Shown: positions 43,097 through 52,245 of the stretch, in pieces
Position numbering within the stretch: position 1 is the stretch's first letter
Layout of the letters: each line of letters starts with the position of its first letter
DNA from: Microbacterium candidum
GTDB lineage: Bacteria > Actinomycetota > Actinomycetes > Actinomycetales > Microbacteriaceae
NCBI RefSeq assembly: GCF_030315975.1
Contig: NZ_JASXSZ010000004.1
Location: 1 to 64,000 of the forward strand
Reading direction: 5' to 3'
DNA length: 64,000 nt
The notes under the pieces: model-generated
What the model was told of the DNA's origin: nothing
Databases searched by the model: none
What the model saw: only the letters and a program-made list of their open reading frames with translations
Translations under genes and position numbers: made by a program

Positions 43097-43918
43097 ATGC
43101 TCGACGAGGAGGAGAGCGCCGAACTGCGCGGTCTGCGTGCTCGCGCCTTCGGCGCCGACGCGGACATCCAGGACGATCCGGTCGCCCTCGCGCGCTGGGC
43201 GGAGCTCGAGGACAGGGCACGCGTGACGGCGCCGCCAGCACCGGCCGCATCCCCGTCCGCGGCACCGCCGGCATCGACCGCGAAGCCGCCCGCGACGGCC
43301 GATGAGGGCGAGATCACGCCAGAGGCGGCCGAGGGGCCGACGGAATCGGGGGATGCTGCTCCTGCGGCTGCGTCGGAGCACCTCCGACCGCATCGCATCC
43401 CCGCCTGGCGTCGACGGTCGGTGCTCCTGGCCGCCCTCCCGATCGTCGCGATCGTCTTCACGGTGGCCTACCTGCTCGGGTCTTCCGTCGCGACGGTGGC
43501 GGGCGGCACCGCATCCCCCGTACCCCGCACCGGGACCGCATTGCCTCCCGTTCTGCTCCCGCTCGACGAGGACGGTGTGCGCCAGATGTACGCCGACTAC
43601 CCCGGCCGGATCACACTGTCGCTCGTCGCCCGCCTCGACGGCGCGAACCTGTGGTGGGTGACGGCGGACGGCGGAGCCACCACGTGCCTCGCGGTCGACA
43701 CGGCCTACGGCATATCGTCGTCGTGCGCGCCCACATCGCGGGTGGTCGACGGGATCGGTGTGGGAGTCGACTTCGGACCAGGCCAGCCGATCGCGTACTG
43801 GGTGACCCCGGGCGGCACTCCGTACATCGAGGTGGGGTCCGACATAGACTCGCTCGCGGCCGAGCACCTGAGCGGACCGCCGCCGTCGGTGACGCCCACG
43901 CCGTCGCCGACGCCCTGA
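43097..43918 (+). CDS. Hypothetical membrane-anchored protein with acidic N-terminus
   Basis: A 273-residue protein. An acidic N-terminal part (LDEEESAELRGLRARAFG) and an Ala/Pro-rich stretch (about 45-90) face the cytosol. One helix (VLLAALPIVAIVFTVAYLLG, near 110-130) is followed by a probably external domain with two Cys (GGATTCLAVDTAYGISSSCA) that could pair, and a Pro/Thr/Ser tail. GAGGAGG supports the ATG. Similar proteins are frequent in Microbacteriaceae. No function can be assigned. Confidence 0.75.
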   Translation: MLDEEESAELRGLRARAFGADADIQDDPVALARWAELEDRARVTAPPAPAASPSAAPPASTAKPPATADEGEITPEAAEGPTESGDAAPAAASEHLRPHRIPAWRRRSVLLAALPIVAIVFTVAYLLGSSVATVAGGTASPVPRTGTALPPVLLPLDEDGVRQMYADYPGRITLSLVARLDGANLWWVTADGGATTCLAVDTAYGISSSCAPTSRVVDGIGVGVDFGPGQPIAYWVTPGGTPYIEVGSDIDSLAAEHLSGPPPSVTPTPSPTP

Positions 43919-43955
43919 TCGTGAGCCCGTCCGCGCCTCGCGTCCGGTCCGCGTG

Positions 43956-45242
43956 TCACGCGTGGGATGCGCGATCCGCGGCGACGCCGTCGTAACGCAG
44001 CAGCGCCGGAACGGTGACTGCGATGACGACGAGCAGCACCGCGAGCAGCATGCCGAACAGGAACGTCGTCAGGCCGATGCCGACCACGTGAGCCGTCGCG
44101 CCGACGAGGAGTGCGGCGAGCGGCATCGCGCCGATCGCGAGCTCCTGCAGTCCCATCGCGCGGCCCTGCAGCTGCGGCGGCGTCGCGGACAGGATGAGCG
44201 TCGTCTGCAGCACGCCGAACGTCGAGGAGACGAGCCCCGTGCACGTCAGCAGCAGGAACGCCAGCCACGGCGCCGTGGTGAGGCCGAAGAGCGCGAACAT
44301 CAGGCCCATGAGCGCGGTGCCGCCGAGGAACACGGCGCCCTTGCGCTGGAAGTCGCCGAGGCCGGCGACGATGAGCGAACCCGCCGTCCCGCCGACGCCC
44401 CAGCAGGTCATGAGCGCGCCGAGCCCGGCGGCATCGAGGCTCAGCACGTCGCGCGCGAAGACGGGCATGAACCCGGAGCTGATCGAGAAGACGAGGGTGT
44501 TGGCGAGGATCGTGATCGCCAGGACCGCCGACACGACGCGGATGCGGAGGATGTCGCGCGCCCCGTCGGCGAGCATCCGCCACGCCCCGTCGTGATGCTC
44601 GGTCACCCGCGGACGGTCGGCGGGGACCCGCTGCATCGAGATGAAGGATGCCGCGTACCAGGCGGCCGTGACCCACAGAGCGGCCGGTGCGCCGAAGGCA
44701 GACACCAGCACGCCGCCGACCGCCGGTCCGAGCATCATCGTCGAGCTGAAGACGAGCGAGTTCAGCGCGTTCGCGTTGCTCAGGAGCGCGGGCTCCACGA
44801 GCTCCGCGGCGAGGGCCGCGCGGGCGGGCTGGGAGGGCGACTGCGCGATGCCGATCGCGAGACCGGCCGCGAGGAGGGCGGGATAGGCGGGGTTTCCGGC
44901 CGTTGCGAGAGCGGCGATGGCGGCCGTCGCCACGAGTGACCACGCGCTCGCGACCAGCAGCAGGCGGCGCCGCTCGAAGCGGTCGGACAGCACGCCTGCG
45001 AGCGGCCCCAGGAGGAGCGGCGCGAGCCGGACCGACGTGAAGACCGCGAGGTCGACCTCGGAGTGGGTCTGCTCGTAGACCATCCAGCCGAGGACGAACG
45101 TGATGCTCCACGCGCCGGTGAAGAAGGCGATGTTGGAGACGAACAGCGCCCGGAAGCCGCCGGGTTCCTGCAGCGAGGCGAATGGCCGGAGGGCGGCCGC
45201 CGCGATTCCCTTGCCCGCAGCGCGCGCTTCCTGGACGGTCAT
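43956..45242 (-). CDS. MFS exporter (EntS/multidrug type)
   Basis: A 428-residue membrane transporter with about twelve helices. FRALFVSNIAFFTGAWSITF begins helix 1; LAGVLSDRFERRRLLLVASA is the MFS loop after helix 2; QSPSQPARAALAAELVEPALLSNANALNS is typical of enterobactin-exporter-like drug:H+ antiporters. Its ATG directly follows the stop codon of the small membrane gene upstream, so both are likely translated together. The substrate is unknown; export of a siderophore or toxic compound is the family precedent. Confidence 0.87.
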   Translation of the reverse strand: MTVQEARAAGKGIAAAALRPFASLQEPGGFRALFVSNIAFFTGAWSITFVLGWMVYEQTHSEVDLAVFTSVRLAPLLLGPLAGVLSDRFERRRLLLVASAWSLVATAAIAALATAGNPAYPALLAAGLAIGIAQSPSQPARAALAAELVEPALLSNANALNSLVFSSTMMLGPAVGGVLVSAFGAPAALWVTAAWYAASFISMQRVPADRPRVTEHHDGAWRMLADGARDILRIRVVSAVLAITILANTLVFSISSGFMPVFARDVLSLDAAGLGALMTCWGVGGTAGSLIVAGLGDFQRKGAVFLGGTALMGLMFALFGLTTAPWLAFLLLTCTGLVSSTFGVLQTTLILSATPPQLQGRAMGLQELAIGAMPLAALLVGATAHVVGIGLTTFLFGMLLAVLLVVIAVTVPALLRYDGVAADRASHA

Positions 45243-45485
45243 TCAGTCAATGGTATACCAGAAGCGGCGCAGGTCCGGCCAGAACATCGCCGTCGTGAGG
45301 ACGAGGGATGCCGCGACGTATGCCCCGATCAGCATCGGACCGAGCCGCGTGCCGTCGACGAGGTCGAGGACCATGCCCGTGATGAGCGCGCCGAGGAGCA
45401 CCGCGTGCAGCGCGATGCACACCGCGAGGGTGCGCCCGCGATGCGCGGCGACCCGTCCGCCCGCCTGTCCGCTCCGACCTGGCAT
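45243..45485 (-). CDS. Small two-helix membrane protein coupled to the MFS exporter
   Basis: An 80-residue protein with two hydrophobic helices (LAVCIALHAVLLGALITGMV and MLIGAYVAASLVLTTAMFW) and a basic N-terminus. Its stop abuts the MFS start codon without a gap, suggesting a partner or modulator of that transporter. No ribosome binding site is clear for the ATG. The function is unknown. Confidence 0.65.
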   Translation of the reverse strand: MPGRSGQAGGRVAAHRGRTLAVCIALHAVLLGALITGMVLDLVDGTRLGPMLIGAYVAASLVLTTAMFWPDLRRFWYTID

Positions 45486-45614
45486 GCGTCGAGCGTAGCC
45501 GTGGAACGGCCGGGGTGCCGCATCCTTCGCGGGCGGTCAAACCCGGCGCGCTCGGCGTCAACTCGGCGGCATCCGTCCCGACGCACAATGGGGGAAACGA
45601 CGAAGGAGACGCCG

Positions 45615-47072
45615 ATGTCCGCTTCTGCCACGACGGCAACCACCTACCCGCTCGACGACAGCGCCCTGCTCGCCCGCGTCCAGGCCACCGAGGGCGAAGG
45701 CCGCGAGATCCTGGATGCCGCGACGCGCGAGGTCATCGGACGGGTGCCGGTGCAGACCGTCGCCGACATGGATGCGGCGATCGCCCGCGCGAAGGCCGCG
45801 CAGCCGGCGTGGGAGGCCCTCGGGCACGAGGAGCGCAGCGCGCTGCTCGTGAAGGCGGCGGACGCCATCGACGCGAACGCCGAAGGGCTTGCGCGGCTCC
45901 TCTCGCGCGAGCAGGGCAAGCCCCTGAACGGACCCAACGCCCGCTTCGAGGTCGGCGCGTGCTCCGCGTGGCTGCGCACCAACGCGGCGACCGTGCTCGA
46001 GCCGCAGGTGCTCGTCGACGACGAGACGCTGCATGCCGAACTCGTCTACAAGGCGGCCGGCGTCGTAGGAGCCATCAGCCCGTGGAACTGGCCGATGATG
46101 ATCTCGATCTGGCAGATCGGGCCGTCGCTGCGGATGGGCAACACCGTCGTCATCAAGCCGAGCAGCAACACGCCGCTGAGCGTCCTCGCCATGGTGTCCG
46201 TCATGAACGACGTGCTGCCCGCCGACGTGCTGATCGGCGTGTCCGGGCCGGGGTCGATCGGCGGCCACCTCGCCGCGCACCCGGACGTCGCCAAGGTCAT
46301 GTTCACCGGCTCCACCGAGGTCGGCCGCAAGATCATCGAGGCCTCCGCCGGCAACCTGGCGCGTCTCACCCTCGAGCTCGGCGGCAACGACGCCGGCATC
46401 GTCCTGCCCGGGACGGACGCTGCGGCCATCGCGCAGGACCTCTTCTGGGGCGCGTTCATCAACACCGGCCAGACGTGCGCCGCGATGAAGCGCCTCTACG
46501 TGCACGACTCCGTCTACGACGACGTCGTCGGCGCACTCGCGGAGATCGCCGCATCCGTGCCGATGGGCAACGGTCTCGACGAGGACAACGTGCTCGGGCC
46601 GTTGCAGAACAAGGACCAGTTCGACATCGTCGCGGGGCTCGTCGAGGACGCGAAGGCCCACGGCGGCCGCGTCGTCACGGGAGGCGAGGCCGCGCCGGAG
46701 CTCGGCGAGCTCTTCTACCGCGCGACGATCGTCGCCGACGTCACGGACGGCGTCGCGCTCGTCGACGAGGAGCAGTTCGGTCCGGTGCTCCCGGTCATCC
46801 GCTACTCCGACGTCGACGACGCGTTCGCCCGCGCCAACGCGGCCGACGTGGGCCTCGGCGCCTCGGTGTGGTCGAGCGACCCCGCGGAAGCCGCGCAGTA
46901 CGCGACGCGGATGCAGTCGGGCACGGTGTGGATCAACTCGCACGGCGGCCTGCACCCGATGGTGCCGTTCGGCGGCATCAAGAGCTCGGGCTACGGCATG
47001 GAGTTCGGCGTCGAGGGGCTGAAGTCCGTCGCGGTGCCGCAGGTCGTGTCCGGGCCCGGACGGAAGGCCTGA
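45615..47072 (+). CDS. NAD-dependent aldehyde dehydrogenase
   Basis: A 485-residue aldehyde dehydrogenase. Marks: GVVGAISPWNWPMMISIWQI (near 145), FTGSTEVGRKIIEASAGN, LTLELGGNDAGIV with the general-base Glu, and NTGQTCAAMKRLYVHD with the catalytic Cys (near 290). AAGGAG precedes the ATG. The GMC oxidoreductase starts three bases after its stop, so an alcohol is probably oxidised to the aldehyde by the GMC enzyme and then to the acid here. Choline is one precedent for such a pair, but neither protein is a clear betaine enzyme. Confidence 0.9.
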   Translation: MSASATTATTYPLDDSALLARVQATEGEGREILDAATREVIGRVPVQTVADMDAAIARAKAAQPAWEALGHEERSALLVKAADAIDANAEGLARLLSREQGKPLNGPNARFEVGACSAWLRTNAATVLEPQVLVDDETLHAELVYKAAGVVGAISPWNWPMMISIWQIGPSLRMGNTVVIKPSSNTPLSVLAMVSVMNDVLPADVLIGVSGPGSIGGHLAAHPDVAKVMFTGSTEVGRKIIEASAGNLARLTLELGGNDAGIVLPGTDAAAIAQDLFWGAFINTGQTCAAMKRLYVHDSVYDDVVGALAEIAASVPMGNGLDEDNVLGPLQNKDQFDIVAGLVEDAKAHGGRVVTGGEAAPELGELFYRATIVADVTDGVALVDEEQFGPVLPVIRYSDVDDAFARANAADVGLGASVWSSDPAEAAQYATRMQSGTVWINSHGGLHPMVPFGGIKSSGYGMEFGVEGLKSVAVPQVVSGPGRKA

Positions 47073-47075
47073 ACC

Positions 47076-48569
47076 GTGACGGCTCCTGCCCACACGGCGA
47101 TCGTCGTCGGCGGCGGATCGGCGGGCGCCGTCGTCGCCCGCCGGCTCGTGGACGCCGGCGTCCGGGTCACCCTGCTCGAAGCGGGCGATGAGGACACCAA
47201 TCCGGCCATCCACGACCCGTCGCGGGCGGGCGAGCTGTGGCACAGTCCGCAGGACTGGGACTACTACACCGTCCCGCAGGCGCACGCCGCGGATCGGCGC
47301 CTGCACCTCCCACGCGGGAAGGTGCTCGGCGGCTCCCACGCCCTCAACGCGATGATCTGGGTGCGCTGCGCGCCGCAGGACTTCGACCACTGGGCGTCGG
47401 TCTCCTCCGATGCGTGGGCATGGGATGCCGTGCGTCCCGTGTACGAGCGGATCGAGGACGTCCTGCCCGTCCTCGGCGACTACCCGCTCGTGCCCATCCA
47501 GCAGTCGATCGTCGACGCGTACGTCGAGGAGGGCGTGCCGCAGAACCCCGACTACAACGGGGAGACGCTCGACGGCGTCTCGCAGGAGCAGGTGACCCTC
47601 GAGGACGGCCACCGCGTCAACACATGGACCGCGTACCTGAAGCCGGTGCGCGATCGGCTCGACATCGTCACCGGCGCGCACGTGCACTCCGTGATCGTCG
47701 AGGACGGCCGTGCGGCGGGCGTGCGGTACCGCGCGGGTGGCTCGGCGGGAGGCGTGGATGCGGACCTCCGCGCCGACACCGTGATCCTGTGCGCCGGCGC
47801 GCTCGACTCGCCGGCGATCCTGCTGCGCTCGGGCATCGGTCCGCGGGCGGAGCTCGAGGAGCTCGGCATCCCGGTCGTGCTCGACGCGCCCGAGGTCGGA
47901 CGGAACCTCCACGACCACCTGCTGTCGCCCGTGATCTTCGCGACCTCGCGTCCGGTCGGCCCGCCTGTGAGTGGTGTGTCGGTGACGCAGACGCATGCGT
48001 TCTGGCGGTCGCGGCCGGAGCTCGAGGTTCCCGACACGCAGCCCATCCACTTCTCGGTGCCGATGTGGGGCGAGCTCGAGCCGCAGGGCGACGACGGGTT
48101 CTCCCTCATGGCCGGGATCGTGTCGCCGCAGAGCCGTGGCGCGCTGCGGCTCACCGGACCGTCGCTCGACGACCCGATCGAGATCGACCTGCAGGCTCTC
48201 GCGGATCCCGACGACGTGCGCGCCCTCGCTGCATCCGTCCGCCAGGTCCGCCGTGTCGGAGCGCAGCCGGCACTCGCGGAGGAGTGGGGCGCGACCGAGG
48301 TGTACCCGGGAGAGGCGGTGCCGGACGACGAGGTCGAGGACTGGGTGCGTCGCACCGCGATCACCTACCACCACCAGGTCGGCACGTGCCGCATGGGGGC
48401 GGATGCGGCGGCTGTCGTCGATCCGCGGCTGCGCGTCAACGGCATCGCCGGACTGCGCGTCGTGGACGCCTCGATCATGCCCCGCATCACGACCGGCAAC
48501 ACCAACGCGCCCGCCGTCATGATCGGCGAGCAGGGCGCAGCCTTCCTGCTGGAGGACCTCGGTAGCTGA
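47076..48569 (+). CDS. GMC family FAD-dependent alcohol oxidoreductase
   Basis: A 497-residue flavoenzyme of the glucose-methanol-choline family. The FAD motif AIVVGGGSAGAVVARRLVDA is at residues 8-27; LPRGKVLGGSHALNAMIWVR and GALDSPAILLRSGIGP are the two family signatures; the catalytic His is in TYHHQVGTCRMG near the C-terminus. The start is a GTG. It follows the aldehyde dehydrogenase after three bases. Length is somewhat short compared with choline dehydrogenase (about 550), so a different alcohol is likely. Confidence 0.92.
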   Translation: MTAPAHTAIVVGGGSAGAVVARRLVDAGVRVTLLEAGDEDTNPAIHDPSRAGELWHSPQDWDYYTVPQAHAADRRLHLPRGKVLGGSHALNAMIWVRCAPQDFDHWASVSSDAWAWDAVRPVYERIEDVLPVLGDYPLVPIQQSIVDAYVEEGVPQNPDYNGETLDGVSQEQVTLEDGHRVNTWTAYLKPVRDRLDIVTGAHVHSVIVEDGRAAGVRYRAGGSAGGVDADLRADTVILCAGALDSPAILLRSGIGPRAELEELGIPVVLDAPEVGRNLHDHLLSPVIFATSRPVGPPVSGVSVTQTHAFWRSRPELEVPDTQPIHFSVPMWGELEPQGDDGFSLMAGIVSPQSRGALRLTGPSLDDPIEIDLQALADPDDVRALAASVRQVRRVGAQPALAEEWGATEVYPGEAVPDDEVEDWVRRTAITYHHQVGTCRMGADAAAVVDPRLRVNGIAGLRVVDASIMPRITTGNTNAPAVMIGEQGAAFLLEDLGS

Positions 48570-48649
48570 GGCGCGAGCGGAGGACCTCCGCCGAGCGGAG
48601 TGTGGTGTGCGGGGGGAGGGCCGGATGCGGTCCTTCCGTCCTCCCTTCG

Positions 48650-48681
48650 ATCGTCACCCTCCGCTCAGCGGAGGTGACGAT
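48650..48681. terminator. Bidirectional terminator hairpin
   Basis: ATCGTCACC...CCGCT pairs with AGCGG...GGTGACGAT, an almost perfect 32-base palindrome between the convergent GMC and ROK-kinase genes. Confidence 0.7.
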
Positions 48682-48693
48682 CGTGAAGGTCGC

Positions 48694-49599
48694 TTACGCG
48701 GCGGCGAAGGCGAGGAGGCCCGCTCCGATCCGTCCGGCATCCGAGCCGAGCGAGCTGCGCACGACCTGCGGCGGCTCGCGCCACGCGAGCCCGGCCCGCA
48801 TGCGCTCCGCGAGCGGCACGAAGAGCCCGTCCCCCGCCTCCGAGAAGCCGCCGCCGAGCACGATGACGTTCGGGTCGAGGAGGAGGGTCAGGATGTCGAG
48901 ACCCTGCGCGAGCACATCGACGGCCTCGCTCCAGATGCGGTCGGCGAGGGGATCGCGGCCGAGGCGTCCTGCGATCTCCTGCGTGCTGAGCTCCGCGCCC
49001 CCGGCGTTCCGGTAGCGGCGGGCGACGCCCGCGCCGGAGACGTACACCTCGAGGCAGCCGCGCTGCCCGCACGTGCACTGCTCGCCGCCCGGCACGACGG
49101 GGATGTGGCCGAACTCGCCGGCCGCGCCGGTCGCGCCGGTGATGGTGTCGCCCGCCGAGACGAGGGCGGCAGCGACCCCTGTCCCGATCGGCACGAGCAC
49201 GAAGTCCTGCATCGCGCGCGCGGCGCCGACCGTCCGCTCGGCGAGCCCCGCGGCGCGCACGTCGTGGCCGACCGCGACGGGAAGCGCCAGATCGTCGTGA
49301 AGGATGTCGCGAAGGGGGAGGTCGCGCCATCCGAGGTTCGACGCGTAGTGGACGATGCCGCGCGCCTCGTCGAGCATGCCCGGCGTCACGACGCCGGCCG
49401 CGACCACGCGTGCTCCGTTCGCATGGGCCGACGTGCGCAGGTCGCGCAGCAGCGCGCGCAGCGCGCCCACGATCTCCGTCTGCGGGGTCGGGCGCGCGAT
49501 CTCGGCCAGGACGGTGCGATCGTCGCCGACGACCGCGCCCTTCATCGCGGTGCCGCCGAGGTCGACCGCGAGCACCACGGGTCTCCCGGAGGCGGTCAT
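48694..49599 (-). CDS. ROK family sugar kinase
   Basis: A 301-residue ATP-dependent sugar kinase. The ATP motif VLAVDLGGTAMKGAVVGDD is at residues 8-26, GEFGHIPV is the ROK signature, and CTCGQRGCLE binds zinc. ROK kinases phosphorylate glucose, N-acetylglucosamine, N-acetylmannosamine or fructose. There is no helix-turn-helix, so this is an enzyme, not a repressor. It overlaps cutC as ATGA and is the last gene of the ABC-asparaginase operon, so its sugar probably comes from the imported conjugate. Confidence 0.9.
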   Translation of the reverse strand: MTASGRPVVLAVDLGGTAMKGAVVGDDRTVLAEIARPTPQTEIVGALRALLRDLRTSAHANGARVVAAGVVTPGMLDEARGIVHYASNLGWRDLPLRDILHDDLALPVAVGHDVRAAGLAERTVGAARAMQDFVLVPIGTGVAAALVSAGDTITGATGAAGEFGHIPVVPGGEQCTCGQRGCLEVYVSGAGVARRYRNAGGAELSTQEIAGRLGRDPLADRIWSEAVDVLAQGLDILTLLLDPNVIVLGGGFSEAGDGLFVPLAERMRAGLAWREPPQVVRSSLGSDAGRIGAGLLAFAAA

Positions 49600-50333
49600 G
49601 CGGCGGCCCGCCCGAGCGCCGTGAGCACGTCGGCGACCATCCGGCCGGAGGTGACAGCACGGCTCCCGCCGTCGGACGGGCTCGGGGCGCCGGCACTGGG
49701 CACCGTCTCGGCCGCGCGAAGGTGCACCTCGGGGACGGCGGTGGCCGCGACGAGGTCGGCGACGTTGGCGGGCCGCACCCCTCCGCCGGCCAGGACGACG
49801 ATGCGTCCGCCGGCCTCGGCCACGAGCTCCGCGAGCCGGGCGGCTCCCTCGGTCACGGTCGGCGCGCCGCCCGAGGTCAGGACGCGGTGGATGCCGAGGT
49901 CGATGAGCTCCCGGAGGGCGGTGTGCTGATCCGGTACCTGGTCGAACGCCTTGTGGAACGTTGTCTCGGCATCCCCGCAGGCGTCGACGAGGCGTGCCGT
50001 GGCGACCGCATCCACCGTCCCGCCGGGCGTCAGCGCGCCGATCACGAATCCGACCTGCACGCCGGCGGGCCGCGCCAGCGCACGGATGGCGCGGATGTCG
50101 TCGACCATCGCGTCCACCTCGTCCGCCGTGAAGACGAAGTCGCCAGGGCGCTGCCGGATGAGCACGTTGACGCCGATCCGGGTGGCCCGTCGCAGCGCCG
50201 CGGCGACGGTTCCGATCGACGGCGTGATGCCGCCCTCGGCGAGGTCGGCGCACAGCTCGATGCGGTCGGCGCCGGACTCCTCCGCGACGGCGACTCCGGC
50301 GAGGTCCTCCAGGCAGATCTCGACGAGGGTCAC
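49596..50333 (-). CDS. cutC: CutC family TIM-barrel protein
   Basis: A 245-residue protein of the CutC family. Segments EICLEDLAGVAVAEESGADR, IELCADLAEGGITPSIG, NVLIRQRPGDFVFTADEVD and RVLTSGGAPTVTEGAARL are diagnostic. The family name refers to copper homeostasis in E. coli, but a copper role is doubted and the fold is that of an enzyme. It overlaps the asparaginase by four bases (GTGA) and the kinase by four, so it is made together with a sugar kinase and an amidohydrolase. That favours a metabolic role in this operon. Confidence 0.9.
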   Translation of the reverse strand: MTLVEICLEDLAGVAVAEESGADRIELCADLAEGGITPSIGTVAAALRRATRIGVNVLIRQRPGDFVFTADEVDAMVDDIRAIRALARPAGVQVGFVIGALTPGGTVDAVATARLVDACGDAETTFHKAFDQVPDQHTALRELIDLGIHRVLTSGGAPTVTEGAARLAELVAEAGGRIVVLAGGGVRPANVADLVAATAVPEVHLRAAETVPSAGAPSPSDGGSRAVTSGRMVADVLTALGRAAA

Positions 50334-51319
50334 GCGCGGTGCTCCGCGCGCGCGGCGAGCGCGTCGGCGAGGTCGGCGCCGAGCTCGATCGAGCCGACGG
50401 GCGCCCCGCCGCCGAGGATCGGGATCCGTGTCAGCGGCTGCGCTCCCGCGATGTCGGCGCCGAGCGCGTCCAGCACGCGCAGCGCGATGAGCGTGGTGGC
50501 GCGCGGACTGCCGTCGACGATCTTCATGGAGACGGCGGTTCCATCCGCGGCGGCCACCCCGATGACACCCTCGGCGCCGCCCTTCGCGAGCGCGCCCGGC
50601 ATGCCCTCCATGAGCGCCGAGTTCTGGTGCCCGGTTCCGCCCACGTAGAACGGATGCTGCCGCATCGCGTCGGCGACGCCACGCTCCGGCGAGCCCTCGG
50701 GCGCCTGAACGAGCCGCCCGAACGCGCGGGCGATGCCGCGGACCGTCGTCCCGAACAGCGGTGCGCCGCATCCATCGATCGCGTCGTGCCCGACGGGCGC
50801 GCCGGTGACCTCCGCCATCGTGGCGCGCACATGCTGCTGGAGAGGGTGGTGCAGGTCGAGGTAGTCGTGCGTCGACCAGCCGTTCGCCGCACATGCGAGC
50901 AGCATCGCCGCGTGCTTGCCGGAGCAGTTCATCCGGACGCGCGTGCGCGGCTCGCCGGCGCGCACGAGCTGCTCGAACGTCGCCTCGTCCTCGGGTCGGT
51001 CGACCGGGCAGCCGAGGGCGCCCTCGTCGAGGCCGGCGCGCTCGAGGATCCCGCGCACGACGCGGACGTGCTCGTCCTCGCCGGTGTGGCTGCCCGCGGC
51101 GATCGCCAGCTCGGGTCCCTCGAGCGCCGCGCCCGCCGTGAGGCACGCGAGCGCCTGCAGCGGCTTGACGGTGCTGCGGGGGAGGACGACGTCGTCGGGC
51201 GCGCCGAGCTCGAGGAGCGCCCTGCCGTCCGGAGCGGTCGCGACGAGCGTGCCGAAGTGGCGGCTCTCGACGAGTCCGGATCGGACGACGACGGCGAGCT
51301 CGGACAGGGATGCGGTCAT
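50330..51319 (-). CDS. Asparaginase (Asparaginase_II, Rhizobium type)
   Basis: A 329-residue amidohydrolase of the Rhizobium etli type-II-like asparaginase family, unrelated to E. coli AnsA/B. Diagnostic stretches are LPRSTVKPLQALACL (near 48), GSHTGEDEHVRVV, MNCSGKHAAMLLACA (near 130) and DGCGAPLFGTTVRGIA. The Ser-Thr-Val-Lys and Ser-Gly-Lys residues belong to its serine-lysine active site. Both ends overlap neighbours by four bases. In this setting it may act on an asparagine side chain bearing a sugar rather than on free asparagine; that is inference. Confidence 0.9.
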   Translation of the reverse strand: MTASLSELAVVVRSGLVESRHFGTLVATAPDGRALLELGAPDDVVLPRSTVKPLQALACLTAGAALEGPELAIAAGSHTGEDEHVRVVRGILERAGLDEGALGCPVDRPEDEATFEQLVRAGEPRTRVRMNCSGKHAAMLLACAANGWSTHDYLDLHHPLQQHVRATMAEVTGAPVGHDAIDGCGAPLFGTTVRGIARAFGRLVQAPEGSPERGVADAMRQHPFYVGGTGHQNSALMEGMPGALAKGGAEGVIGVAAADGTAVSMKIVDGSPRATTLIALRVLDALGADIAGAQPLTRIPILGGGAPVGSIELGADLADALAARAEHRA

Positions 51320-52245
51320 TCTGGGGCCTTCGCGTTGTGGACCGCCGGGAGGGCGGGGAGGACGGGCTGCGCCGAGGGGCGGCGCCGCGGTCCGTGCTGG
51401 AGCCGGGACGCCACGGCGGAGAGGCTGCCGTTGACGACGAGGTAGATGAAGGTCACGACGAGGTACGTCGGGATGAGGAGGTGCAGGTAGGAGGCCAGCA
51501 CCTGGCCGCGGTACAGCAGCTCCGTGAACGCCACGATGTAGCCCAGCGAGGTGTCTTTCAGGAGGCTCACGAACTGCGTGACGAGCGAGGGCGCGACGTT
51601 GCGGGCGGCCTGCGGCAGCACGACGTAGCGCATCGCCTGGGTCGGCCGCATGCCGAGGCTCAGCGCGGCCTCGCGCTGGCCCCGGGGCAGGCTCAGGATG
51701 CCGGCGCGCAGGATCTCCGCGAACACAGCGGAGTTCGCCGCCGTCAGCGGGATCACCAGCTGCCAGATCGTCGGCAGCGTGAGCCCGAGCTGCGGCAGGC
51801 CGAAGAGCATGAGGTAGATGAGCAGCAGCACCGGCACGGTGCGCGCGATCTCGATGTACGCGCCGCACAGGCGGCTCACCCAACGGACGCCGCTCACGCG
51901 GCCGAGCGCGAGGAGGATCCCCAGGGCGCCGCCGAGGACGGCGACGATCGCGGCGGCGAACAGCGTGCCCATGAGCCCGATGAGGAGGTACTCCCAGATC
52001 GCCCACTCGGTGAACGGAGCCCAGCGCGCCGGGTCGAGCTGTCCGTGGGAGGCGAACTGCCAGAGCCCGAACGCGATGAAGGCGGCGATGATCAGGCAGC
52101 TCACGACGGAGCCGAGGAGGATGCGGCGGCGGCCGCGGGGACCCGGGGTGTCGTACATGAACGACGCGGCGTACGCCCGGCGGGGGCGTCGCGGCTTGCG
52201 GGGCTGCCGCACGTCGACGCGGTCGGGGATGAGCTGAGCGGTCAT
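51316..52245 (-). CDS. Polar amino acid ABC transporter permease (GluD-like)
   Basis: A 309-residue membrane permease of the His/Glu/Gln family. A cytosolic N-terminus of about 40 residues and an extra helix (LLGSVVSCLIIAAFIAFGLW) precede the core of about five helices. The EAA loop that binds the ATPase is visible in REAALSLGMRPTQAMRYVVL followed by PQAARNVAPS. It resembles corynebacterial GluD. It overlaps the other permease and the asparaginase by four bases each. Confidence 0.92.
   Translation of the reverse strand: MTAQLIPDRVDVRQPRKPRRPRRAYAASFMYDTPGPRGRRRILLGSVVSCLIIAAFIAFGLWQFASHGQLDPARWAPFTEWAIWEYLLIGLMGTLFAAAIVAVLGGALGILLALGRVSGVRWVSRLCGAYIEIARTVPVLLLIYLMLFGLPQLGLTLPTIWQLVIPLTAANSAVFAEILRAGILSLPRGQREAALSLGMRPTQAMRYVVLPQAARNVAPSLVTQFVSLLKDTSLGYIVAFTELLYRGQVLASYLHLLIPTYLVVTFIYLVVNGSLSAVASRLQHGPRRRPSAQPVLPALPAVHNAKAPE

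Noticed and set aside
45251-45260. TGGTATACCA palindrome resembling a GntR operator
   Set aside because: It lies within the last codons of the small membrane gene, ten bases from the MFS start, and is not near a GntR gene; probably chance.
45558-48374. Open frame of 938 codons on the minus strand across the ALDH/GMC genes
   Set aside because: Antisense shadow of two recognisable enzymes; no independent start signal or domain.
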